Shown: positions 21,399 through 32,800 of the stretch, piece after piece | How positions within the stretch are numbered: the first letter of the stretch is position 1 | Layout: each line of letters starts with the position of its first letter | NCBI GenBank assembly: GCA_949358305.1 | Contig: OX442316.1 | Coordinates: 12,958,001 to 13,022,000, forward strand | Direction of reading: 5' to 3' | Source of the DNA: Strigamia acuminata | Taxonomy: Eukaryota > Arthropoda > Chilopoda > Geophilomorpha > Linotaeniidae | Length of the DNA stretch: 64,000 bases | The notes under the pieces: model-generated | What the model was told of the DNA's origin: nothing | The model's database searches: none | Seen by the model: the letters and a program-made list of their open reading frames with translations, nothing else | Translations under genes and position numbers: made by a program

Positions 21399-24300
21399 TT
21401 AACTTCCAACAGATGGATATGAATCAATTTTGTTGATTTTATGATCTCTATTTTCAAAGTTTCCATTCGCTTTTATAAGCAGTAGTTTGTTGGCTTCTGG
21501 TGTTGTTAATTTATTTACATTTTCAATATCAATTGTGCTGCTGAAATGTTTGCAAATTTTTTCTTCTTGTGGAATTGAGTTGTGATTTGCTTCAAGTTGC
21601 TTGTACTTTTTATAAAAGCATTTCTTCATAACTGTATGTACAAAGGGACTCAATAATTCCATATTAAGGTTTTTATTCGATCCTGAAAGGAAGAAAGAAA
21701 AAGTTAAACAACAACAATTTACGAAGAGAAATTCTGTAAACAAACCTATAAATAAACTACTCAAACTGCCAACAAATACAGTAACTGAAAAGGCTATTGG
21801 CAAAATCCAAAGGTATGATATTTTATATATGTCCGGAATATGTTCTCTGAAATTAGAAATCAGTGAAATACGAGTATAAAGTGTGATCAAATTTGATCAA
21901 GGGGTGGATGCCATTCTCGACTGAAGACTCAAACCAATGAACTATTGACCATTAGGTGCATTCAATTTGCGAAAGGAAAGACAAATCTTCCTTTTTCTTC
22001 CTTTTGGACACCGGAAATGACGTAAAACACATCGTTCAAAAGGTACTCTTGCAAAAGGTTTCACTAGGGTCACTTTTCTTTTTTTTGCATTTTCCTTCTG
22101 GGTTAGTGACGCGATCTGCTCATGCGCATGCGTCATATTGGTAGTCGAAACATGCAGAATGTTTGTTTTCAAGATGAAAACGTTTGTTTTTACAATAAAA
22201 ACCAACATTTTGAACGTGACCCGATTGCCACTTTCCTTTTAGAATTGATTATGTGTTTTTACGTCATTTCCAGTGTCCAAAAGGAAGAAAAGGAAAGATT
22301 TGTCTTTTCTTTCGCAAATTGAACGCACCAAATGATTATGGCCAAAAAATGGCATTTAACACTCTTGCTCCTAAATTATCATCATCATTATTTTATTCCC
22401 CTACTGTGTCGCTGTGTCATTAGATTTCGCGCGGGGTGTCCAATCTCCAAGAATATCTGAGCAGTTGATTGTGGATACTCTCAGAAAAGAGGTTGGTCGT
22501 GGACGATAAACTTGGGCGCCGATTACAATCCACCAGGCAAGCCCGAGTCCGCAAACAATTCCAAGACCTGTTCCCTGAGATTAAAAAATTACCACAGGTG
22601 TCAATTAATTAGTATATAAAAATACGATTATCAGTTAGGTGATTAATTAATTAGTTAATTTTTTTTCTTACTTTTGAATTTGCCCATGGAATTAGCAGTC
22701 CTAAAAAAAATAAGCCGAGGTTTGCTCCCATGCTTGCGCCCAACAAATATTGCATTCCCTAATTAAAATTATAACAAAATTAGGCATACACATTCAACTT
22801 GGTTTTAAGCGGTGGATAAATGGGTAAAAAAAAAGCTCTATTAAAAAAGTCATGATATAAATGTTGTATACTCTTGTTCACTACAAAAGTGGCCTGGTTG
22901 ATTTGTCAGGAAAGCAAACAATTTCATAACAATAGGTGATCGATTACAATGTCTGTACATTGTAATGCAATTCTGGTGTTTAGGTCTATTTATTTGGATC
23001 ACTACACCAATGAAATGGCTCAGCCAATGGGAGAAAGGTCACTTTTGTAGCGATCAAGAGTACAGGTGTTTGCATTTGTGTTTTGTGATGTTAAAAGACG
23101 CAAAAACAAACACTAAAAATCTTTATAAAAAAAAAACATGTTAAGTCAAAATAAATCGTAACCGTGTAAAAGAAAAAAGATCGTGTTAAAACAAAATTAG
23201 GTGTATTTGATAATCTGGGGCAAGATTCACTAACGGTCCGATTACATTATCGGCTGTTATAAGCTTCAATTGGTTTTAAGCTAGATAACGATTTATATAA
23301 TTTGTATGTTTTTAAATTTTACCCAACCCAATTATTATCAGAAGTCGATGATATCGTTAGCGATAATTTTTTATAAGTATCCTGCCCATATCTTACCTGT
23401 AGAATAGCGCCTAAATTTATTATGCCAACAATTATCAATAGACAGATGATTCCATAAGTGGCAGCTGTTTTAATATGCCATATTGATTATGTAACATGTA
23501 ACATGAAATAGAATTTCTCATTACCTAGGCATTTGGATATGCATGTGGCTTTGTAATCTGATAATTCCTTCCATCGCGGTCTTATAAGATCTTGCAAAGT
23601 TATAGCAGCCACAGAGTTTAATATGGATGATAGAGTGCTAACGAAAGAAAAATTTGGGTTTAAAGAAGTTTGATGAGCTAAGGGGCCGTCCATAAATTAC
23701 GTAACGCACCAAGAGGGGGGGGGGGGCGGGGATTTTGTTACATACTATGTAAAAATAAATTTTAAATTATAAATAATCAAAATATAATTATTTTTTATAT
23801 GATTTTTGGAAAATTTGGAGGAGATTTCAGTTTTGTTACGTAATTAGGGGGTGGGGGTGGGGGTGGGGGGATTAGGAATTTGTTACGATCATGTTGCAGA
23901 GAGGGGGGAGAGAGGGTCTAAAAATCCCAAATTTTGCGTTACATAATTTATGGACGGCCCCTAATTGGTGTTACCTTAATGCCGCGCTGTAAATTCCCGC
24001 CACAAATAAACCCGGCATTCCTGGAATCGAACTCATTGTTTGCATGACAAATAATGGAAAAAGCTGACATGACAATAGAATATTGAAATGTGTGCGAACA
24101 AATTAACGAGTTAATTACTTGATCTGGTTTTTCTATTTGTTGACTTGATAAGGGATCGCAATTCCAATACATTGCATACAATACCAATCCAACAAAGCAA
24201 TACATTAGCGTTAGTGGTACGGAGAATATAACATTAAGCCAGACATTCCTATAAATACACACGTTAACTTTCGGATCGTTTGTATGTGTTTTTGTTTAAT

Positions 24301-25457
24301 GGACTTGTACCTCCGAGCAGCTTTATTATTCGGACAACACATGTATCGTTGCAGTTGTATTTGACTGACACCGTACAGAATAATAGATCTGAGGGTCGAA
24401 GAAATTATCAAACCCCAAGCGGTGTATCGTACTGTAGGGTCCAGGCTGAAACTTAAGGTACTCAATCTTTTCCCTTCTATACTTTTATCAATAATATAGT
24501 TAAGACCACCCGCACTTATGGAACCTTTGATGATAGTTGCCAACATTGATGCCGTAAATATTAGCAGTTGAAAGACATCCGTCCACACAACAGCTTTAAT
24601 GCCACCCTATTTTTAAACATTATTCATTTTGAGCTAACAACGAGTCAACAACAACATGTACACTTACAATACTTGTGTATATTGTACCAATAGCCGTGGT
24701 GGATATAATGGAGGTCCATAAACCTAATCCGGTAGCTGAAATTGTAAATTATATTATCAAATTAGATTGGATTTATTAGCACATAGTATACCTTGACTCA
24801 GAGCTAATGCTGGTGCATAAATTACAAATCCTGTAAGCATCAGCTGCAAAGAATTGTTCCAAATGTGTTATCAAAAATTATTAAGTACACCTGGCATATT
24901 TACCAAACTAAATATATTCATGATTGAATTGTACAATCTCATCGAGCTGCCAAAGCGGTATTGTATGTACTAAAAAATGCGGTTTTTAAATATTAGCTGT
25001 TGAGGTAATAAATAAATAAATCTTACCTCGTACACACTAGTGATTTGTAGTTTATAAAATACTGGCACGAATCCATAAATTGAAATTGTACCTCCTATGA
25101 AAGCACCTATTGTAGTGTACCAGTAATCAGCTCCGAAATGATAAACTTCGGTCGGCAGTCCTAACAACATACTAGACGTGATGTAGCCAGCCAGCATGGA
25201 CATAACCTTTTGGAATAAAAGGAAAAGCATAACAAATACTCCGTAAATTAATATCATTTAATGTGATTTCTGAAAATGAGTATAAAATAACTTACTATTG
25301 GAATTGTTTGCATGTTCCTACCGCCTGTAAAGTATTCTGCAGTTGTTTTCTGTTTTCCTCCGAAACACGCGAAGTAAAAGCCGATTAGGAGCGAAGCTAT
25401 CATTGTTACTGCTAGAATTGCGTAGTCCAGTGTTTGCATAATCGTTTTGTTATGCAT
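21399..25457 (-). CDS. SLC5-family sodium/solute symporter, gene 4 (14 exons)
   Basis: Na+-coupled symporter of the gene 1-6 group. Exons: 25457-25296, 25206-25027, 24969-24904, 24843-24792, 24735-24668, 24606-24311, 24248-24119, 24063-23975, 23637-23525, 23464-23397, 22758-22672, 22574-22405, 21846-21746, 21682-21399. The frame is open, 621 residues, the longest in the array owing to a long tail (exon 14, 94 residues). Exon 1 starts MHNKTIMQTLDYAIL. Exon 12 runs six bases past the family boundary, to a GTAGGG donor, because GACACAG is duplicated there; this adds two residues in frame. Introns 8, 10 and 12 each hold a MITE. No TATA-like box of the array type is seen upstream. Confidence 0.87.
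21954..22330. mobile_element. MITE in intron 12 of gene 4
   Basis: Imperfect inverted ends of about 80 bp, starting AGGTGCATTCAATTTGCG at the left and ending CGCAAATTGAACGCACC at the right. The terminal motif resembles the AGGCGCATTCAATAA family. The target duplication is not clear. The 60-90-codon open frames inside come from the palindromic arms. Confidence 0.75.
22869..23062. mobile_element. MITE with TACTCTTGTT termini, copy 2
   Basis: Short relative of 9209-9613 in intron 10 of gene 4. It shares the outermost ten bases and the interior CGATTACAATG..CACTACACCA block. Its arms carry CACTACAAAAGTG instead of CTCAAGATGTCCC, matched by the complementary change in the other arm. The left flank is TA; the right flank is CA. 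Confidence 0.7.
23682..23961. mobile_element. MITE with GGGGCCGTCCATAAATTACG termini, copy 2
   Basis: 280 bp in intron 8 of gene 4, with inverted ends as in 4093-4477 and an exact TAA duplication (23679-23681, 23962-23964). It ends 13 bp from the exon 8 boundary. Best read as a PIF/Harbinger-type MITE from the TWA target. Confidence 0.85.
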
Positions 25458-26139
25458 TGTGGAAGCAGGTTAATATTTTTTGGGAGAACTTCTGCTGGAT
25501 TTTGCGGAAACACTTGATCATGCACTGGTCGAAAGTGCCTAATTAATCAATTTAAAACGTTTCATCTCATCTATATCAGTCTTATCAATGTTTATTTTCT
25601 TTAATGATTACTTTAACAAATATTTTTTTTCTTTAAGTTGTGCAAGTTGTGTACCAATAACGTGATAAGGATTTTATTCCAAGTTTGACCTGCTTTATGA
25701 TTACTGATATGTGAGTGTCAGCACGAGGAGGTGGAAATTGCATTCAGGAAATCCGAGATGGCGTTAGGCACAGGCTTGTTGCTTCAATAAATGGTGGATT
25801 TTTGCAGAATTTGATTAAAGACGGTTTGCACGGTTTTGTGGATGCGATGCAGTGAAGCATCGTTGGGTGTGCTTTTAGTGCACAGAGAGTTGCAGTGAAG
25901 TTTATGGGGTCGACACAAAGCGTGATAAAAGATTTTTATATCACGGGTCGAAAAAGTGAGATAGATTACATTATCTCAGATGTGATATAAGTCGGCATGA
26001 TGTTACTGGCATTGGCTATCGTAATTATTTGTTTTGATTATCTTGATTTTAATATTAGTATTAATAGAAGTACAGTACTTAAATAGGTTTTTTCCACTCT
26101 TTTGTTTGGTTTTTTCCATTCTTTCGTTTGGTTTTTTCC
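25458..26139. other. Intergenic, upstream of gene 4
   Basis: No gene seen. The palindromic stretch at about 25925-25990 around GATAAAAGATTTTTATATCAC is the only local structure. Confidence 0.45.
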
Positions 26140-26315
26140 CACTTATTCTTCAGCGATATCTCATAAAAAGTAGCAAAATCTCACAAACTGTAGAAAAAAA
26201 TTCATAAAATGTAGAAAAAAATTCATAAAATGTAGAAAAAAATTCATAAAATGTAGAAAAAATTTCACAAAATGTAGAAAAAATTTCACACAATCTAGCA
26301 AAATCTCACAAAATC
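26140..26315. repeat. Tandem repeat, ~21-bp unit
   Basis: About six copies of AAAATGTAGAAAAAAATTCAT with drift at the ends (CTCACAAAATC..). Confidence 0.8.
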
Positions 26316-26329
26316 TTGCACACAAAAGT

Positions 26330-26680
26330 ACTGCTGAAGAAATTCAAAAAGTAGCACAAAATCTGAAATTCAGGAATGACCAATGCAATCAAACTTGGCG
26401 AATTGGGACAAAAATGATTAAAATCGCAAATATCTCGAGAACGAACGCTCGGATTGTCAAAAACTACCATAAACACCAAACAAAAAAGGGGAAAACACTG
26501 CACCAGAAACGTTAATTAACAACAATGACCACAACTAATGATTAATATACCGGTACGATATATTTCATTGAACAATGTATTCGGTACATGTTTTTGAGAC
26601 ACCATTAGTAACCCCTCTTGTATTGTGGGGCCGGTTTTATTTGGGCCACCCGGTGCTTATTAGTGAAAAACCAAAAAAGA
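26330..26680 (-). repeat. 3'-flank repeat, copy 5 (behind gene 5)
   Basis: Diverged copy of the gene 1/gene 2 downstream region (GCTGAAGAAATTC, AATATCTCGAGAACGAACG, CTTGTATTGTGGGGCCGG). It sits about 220 bp below the gene 5 stop codon. Confidence 0.65.
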
Positions 26681-26899
26681 CAATTTGCTTTGTTTAGACC
26701 AATAAAGTATTTTAGCAAAAAATAAATTCAGTGCGTAGGGCATGCGTGGGTATGCGAAGTGAGTAAGCGCGCACGGTTGTTATTGCACACATGAATTTGC
26801 ATGTTAAATACCAAGATGTATTTTTTTTTTAAATCGCGATTTTACGAAATTGACAAAAACTATGGATATTGTATATGTATATTGTCTACATTTCCAATT

Positions 26900-29800
26900 T
26901 TAGGTTAATTTTGGTGCTGTACGATCTCTAATTACTAATTGTTCAGTAGTTTTTTGCAAGCAGTCTATTTCTTGTCGCAGTGGAATTGGTTCATAGTTTG
27001 CTTCAAGTTCTTCGTACATTTTGGAGAAGCAATTCTTCATCAACTTCTGTACGAAAGGACTCAGTAACTTGACATTAAGATTTTTATTTGATCCTAGAAA
27101 AAAACAAAGGTTTCTCAGCTTATTTCTAGCAATGTGGAATAGAATTGTTGAAACATACCTATAAATAAACTACTGAAACTGCCCATGAGCACCGTAACTG
27201 CAAAGGAAATTGGCATAATCCACAGGTACGATATTTTATAGATGGTCGGAATATATTCTCTGAAATAGACAAAAATTGTCAACTTAGATAAAGTGGCATT
27301 ATAATTGAAAATATTTCTAACGCTGTGATGTTTGGTCTTGCATGAGCAGTCCAATTTCCAATTATGTCTGAGCAGTTAAGTGTAGATACCGGCAGCAGCG
27401 AACTTTGTGGTGGATGATATATTTGGGTACCGACTGAAATCCACGTACTCGCTGCGAGTCCACAAATAAGTCCAAGACTTGTTCCCTGACAAATTAAATT
27501 TGGTGTCAGTAAATAATTCAGAAAAAATGTGATTTTTTTTTTATTGATTACCGGTACTTACTTTTGAATTTGCCCACGGAATCATCAGTCCGAGACAAAA
27601 TAAGCCAAGGCATGCGCCCATCTGACCGCCCAACAAATATTGCATTGCCTAAGAAAACAATTCAAATAAATTGTTACAGTTTATGTGAAAATTTCAATTC
27701 TTACTTGTACTAAGGAACCTAAATTCATTATGACAGCAATTATGGGAAAACAAATGATTCCATAACCCGCAGCTGTTTAATATTTATTTTCAAGAAATGA
27801 TTAGTTAAATATAATTTGGAGTATGATTTTATAATTACCTAGGCATTTAGATATCAACATTGCCTTCTTGTCAGATAAGTTCGTGCATCGTGGTTTTATA
27901 TGATCCATTAAAGTGATCGCTGCCAAGGAGTTTAATATGGATGATAGGGTGCTAAAGAAACAAAAATTTTGATTGTAAAAATATTTGCTACACTAGGAGA
28001 AATATAGGTGTTAAAAGGTGTAAAGTTACACTTTTATAAGTGTAAAACACTTGTCCCTATACAGACTCCTTTTTTGAGTAAACTTACACCATTGAGGTGT
28101 AATGAACATAAGGTGTAAATATTACACCTTCATACATTTACACCTTGTGGGTGTCATGGTACACCATTAGGTGTAAACTTACTCCTTGAAACCATTTTCA
28201 AAAAAGGTGTAAGTGGATTCCATCATGTAGTAATATTACACCTTTGAGGTGTTGATTAACAGGTGTAAAAGAACTCTATTAAGGAGTATAATCACCCCTT
28301 TGAGGTGTTAGAAAACAAGTGTAAATTTGCCCCACTATGGAGTAGAATCACACCCTACAGGTGTTCATTAAAAGGTATAAACTTACCCCATTGTGGAGTA
28401 AAATCACACCGTAGTGTTTGAAATAGCAAATAAAAGTAGTTGTTTTTGAATAAAATGGTCTTTTATTTTTTTTAAATGTAATGAACAATTATTTAGTAAT
28501 TGATGAAAAAAATGTGTTTTGCAATGCGAGGAACAAAAAAAATTAATCCAAATTAATTTAAAAACGTTCGAAAAAATTTAAAAAACATTCCAGAAAAATC
28601 AAAAATTTGCAAAAGCTTTTTAAAAAAATCAGAAAAAATTATAAAAAAAAAAATTTTAATTTTTAAAATTTAAAATCTTGAATTACTTTGTAAAAAATAT
28701 ATATATGTAAATATAAAAACACAACAAAATAAATAAAAATTATCGACTTAACACGTAAAACTCGATTTTTGACCTCTCAGCGATATCTTGACCTCCTCCT
28801 CGACGCTTTTCCTCGTTTCACTCGCGCCCAACGCATTCCAAAACGCCTCAAAACTGCTCAAACCCGACTTCTTCTTATGAAACCAACTTCCCCTCGAATT
28901 AATGGTCTTTTATTTATTAATTGATGAAATAAAACACAAGATTAATTAATTAATTCAAATGTAAAAGAAAAATATAAAAATTAATTCAATTTTGTACCCA
29001 AAACACGCTTCTGAAATAACGATCACCTTGCCGGCAAGCACCGATTTTGAAATAAAACAAACAATTTACCCTAAAAGAAGTAAACAAACCTAATTAATTG
29101 AAATCGTGTAATCGTTCGACTGAGTGTTAATGTTTTAGATGTCCGGAGCGAGGAAGAACATCGAGTCAACGTACTTATCTTTCTCAGTGCCAAATATCGA
29201 CGCCAAGTATTCGGCCATTTTTGTTAAAACAAGCTGCATGCAATTGTTAACGGCGGGACTATTATTCTGTCTCTGTGATTCGTCTTCGCATCACACGATG
29301 TGCTGAAACTCTAAGCGGGGCGCAAATAAATACGAATCGTACAATAAAAACACGTAATTAATACGTATTTAGTTTAAAAAGGTTCGATAATTCACTTACA
29401 AATGTTCAAGCAACAGCTAGCGGATAATCCCAGTTTAATTAGGAATATGGCGGATGCATTGGATTGTTACCCCTCACACCTCCCAGTTACACCTTTCAAC
29501 ACCTTTTAGAAGAATTACACCTTTTTACCAGAAGGTGTAACTCTGCGATTTTACACCATTTTCACTCCATTTTCGTTCACTCCTCCCTGTCACACCCTTT
29601 AACACCTTTTTAGGTGTTAAAAAAAAATAAAAGGTGTATTTGATGCTTTTACACCTTTTTACACCTATTATTTCTCCCAGTGTAGGTTAATTGAATATTT
29701 TGCTAAGTTATGACGCAAAATATGAATTATATAAAGAGGCAATAAATGTTGTTTAACTATAGGCTTGTCCAATTAATTTAATATTTACTAGTACTTAAAA

Positions 29801-32800
29801 GAAAAACCAGGTGGAGGGCTTGACCTCTACTTATGGTCTAGCCCGAGACCTGACCCCCAGTCCAATTTTAAGGAACTGAGGAATAAAACAAGTAGTTTCA
29901 GAAATAAAACTTTATTTACTGAAAACATCAAGGAGAGGTGACGGATCGACTTTATTGGCGATCTGAAAATACAATAAAAAACCATAAACAAATGTTGTTA
30001 GGGTGGTCAAGATATCTATCAACCAAAAACATAAAATCCAAATGAGGGTGGGAAATAACAACATTTATTGCCTCTTTATATAATTCATATTTTGCGTCAT
30101 AACTTAGCAAAATATTCAATTATATTACAGCTTAGGCAATAAATGTTGTTTAACTATAGGCTCTTCGTAGCCTCTAAAACAGTAGAAGTAAAATCAGTCG
30201 AAATTCTCTCGACTGGATGATTATAAAATTTGAAAAATATCGAGGCAGAGGACCAATCTGCCGCTCGAAGGATGTGAGATAAATTAACTCCTTTTGACCA
30301 AGCAAAGGAAGTGGCGGCTGCACGGGTAGAATGGGCCGAAAAAATAGCAGTGTTTACTCCTGCCATGGACAAGGTTTCCTTGATCCACCTGGCAATAGTG
30401 GAAGAAGTGACCGGTCCAAAAGGACGTGAGGACGCCAAAAAGAATTGAAGAGAGGATCCGCGAAAAGCGGCTGAGTGTTTTAAATAAAATTTAATGGCCT
30501 CGACCGGACATAATTCCTCGTCCTCGAAACGGGGTAGAACGAAAGGGACTGTAGAGGAGGATTTTCTCTTTCCTAGGAGAGGAAAAACACAAGAGTTAGC
30601 TGAAAAAACTACTTTGGATGATAAGAGTTTGAGATCTGAAGCCCTTCCTGCTAAGGAAAGGGCCAAGAGTGTGGCGATATGACGATTAATCTCTAACTTG
30701 GAGAAGGTAGGAAGTAAAAGAAACCGTGACTTAAGGAAGAGAAGAACCGGGCCTACATGCCAAATGGAGGAATATTTCGGAATTTGTGGACGCGAATTTG
30801 CGATGCCTTTCATGACGCGCCTGATAAGTGGGTGAGAACCTAGATCAATTGAAGAAACTAAACTGATGGTCTGAGAAATAGCCGAACGATGGGCATTTAT
30901 TGTGCTAAGCGCAAAATTATCAGTAAAAAGAGAAGAAAGGTAATTTGCCAACTTTATGGCAGATGGGCGAACAGGGTCAACATTGTTTCGTGTAGACCAG
31001 TGGAGCCAAGACTTCCAGTGTCCGTCGTAGATCTTATTTGATGAGGACTGCCAGGAACACCCCACCAATTTGGAAGCGTTCGTTGAAAGACCTCCGTTTC
31101 CGAGGGAACCGATGACAGTTTCCATGCGGCCAGCTGCAGGGATCGCGCTAGGAGAAGCGGATGGGGTTGTTTCAGCGCATTCGTCAAAAGATTCGGGAGT
31201 TGGGGCAACCGTATCGGGGATTCCGTCGATAGGGACCAGAGCAGCTGAAAAATAAATCTCGATTTAGTAGAAAGAAAAGAACAAATTTCCTGAATGTGGA
31301 ATTACCGGAAACCAAGCTTGGCTAGGCCAAATCGGGGTGATCAGAACTATTCGAGTAGGTGTCGAAGCATTGCGGATTTTTTGAAGGCATTTTGGAACGA
31401 GGCAAAAAGGAGGAAAAGCGTAAGAAATTCCTGATCCCCAGTCCTGAACTAAGGCATCAAAGGCCTGAGCAGCAGGGTCGGGCTTCCAGCTAAAGAAGTT
31501 TTCTAATTGCGCATTATGCATTGCCGCGAAAAGGTCTAAATAAAAGGGACCCCAAATTTGATCAATGGAGTGAAAGACCTTATGATTCAACATCCAGTCA
31601 CCTGAGTCTACGATCTTACCCCTAGAGGCCGCGTCCGCTTCTATATTGAGGCGACCCGGGATGTGCTCCGCTTGAACAGAGATATTCCTTTCCATAGCCC
31701 AAGACCAAAGGTCTTGTGCTACGGCAGTAAGGTCTCGGGATCTGGGGCTGCCCAGATGATTAATGGAGGCAATCGCTGCAGTATTGTCCATTCTAATCTT
31801 AACTATACTATCGGATAAATCCTTAGCAAAAGACTTGAGACCCCAAAATGCAGCTAAAAGTTCAAGAACATTGATATGTTTCTTAACAAGGGGAGAGGGC
31901 CAGGAGCCTCCTATACTAACGCCTGAAGAAGTTGCCCCCCATCCTGTTAGGGAGGCATCGGAATCAAAGCATAAGAGACAAGGTTTAGGAAGAAGAGATC
32001 TGCCCTTGCAAAATCTCAAATTTTGTTTCCACCATAAAAGCTCTGACCTAGCTTCTTCTGTTATAAAACATGTGGATTCATAATTTCCGGTGAAATTACG
32101 GGCTTTTAAATGTTGCAGTCCCCGGTAATGTAGGGGCGCAGAGGAAATGGCAATTGTTGTGGCGTTAAGTTTGCCGATAATAGAAGACAGTTCTCGTATA
32201 GAACAGGTTTCTGATTGAAGCAAGTCTTCGAGGGAGGAAAGAATATTCTGAACTCTGTCTGGTGGCAAGGAGACGCTCATAGAAACTGAATCAATTAGAA
32301 AGCCTAAAAAGGTAATCGAAGTAGTGGGCTCAAGGATCGATTTTTTCAAATTAATGATAAAACCCAGAGCGCGAAAAAGAAGGCAAACAAAATCCCTCTG
32401 TCGTGTAAGAAGTTCGTGAGATTTATTTATAAAAAACCAATCGTCTAAATAGACTGCTAACCGAACGTAAAGAGATCGAAGGAAAGTTGCTACAGCTCTA
32501 CACAATTTTGTAAAGTAAAAGGGAGCGGGACCTAAACCAAAGGGAAGCACTCCTAGTTCATACAGAACACCTTCCCAGAAAAATCTCAAAAATTTTCGAG
32601 ATTCTGGGTGTATGGCCACCGAAAAATAGGCATCAGATAGATCCAGTTTAAACATAAAAGCGTCTTTCTCCACCAGAGACAAGGCGGTGTGAATATTCTC
32701 CATTTTGAAATGGTTGAAAACCAAAAAGGAATTGAGGGGTTTAAGATTAATAATAGGCCGAAAACCGCCATCTTTTTTAGAAACTAGAAAAAGAAAACTA

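Larger units (their letters stand above)
27991..29682. mobile_element. CACTR-ended DNA element with GGTGTAAA arrays and a captured exon
   Basis: The ends are inverted CACTRGGAGAAATA. The flanks are TA on both sides (27989-27990, 29683-29684). The empty site is inferred as GCTAGGTTAATTG; the gene 6 paralogue reads GCTGGGTTAATTG. Subterminal arrays of AGGTGTAAA-type motifs fill about 28010-28410 on the left and 29475-29670 on the right. There is no transposase frame. CACTR ends fit the CMC group (a TA duplication is reported for its Mirage branch), while a TA target alone also fits Tc1/mariner. The class is unsettled. Confidence 0.8.

Noticed and set aside
22000-22320. Hairpin as a microRNA precursor
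   Set aside because: The inverted repeat is very long with a large loop, ends in MITE-type termini and sits in an intron; it is better explained as a MITE.
27991-28440. GGTGTAAA array as a centromere-type satellite
   Set aside because: The array is confined to the subterminal parts of one element with inverted ends and TA flanks, so it is part of that element.
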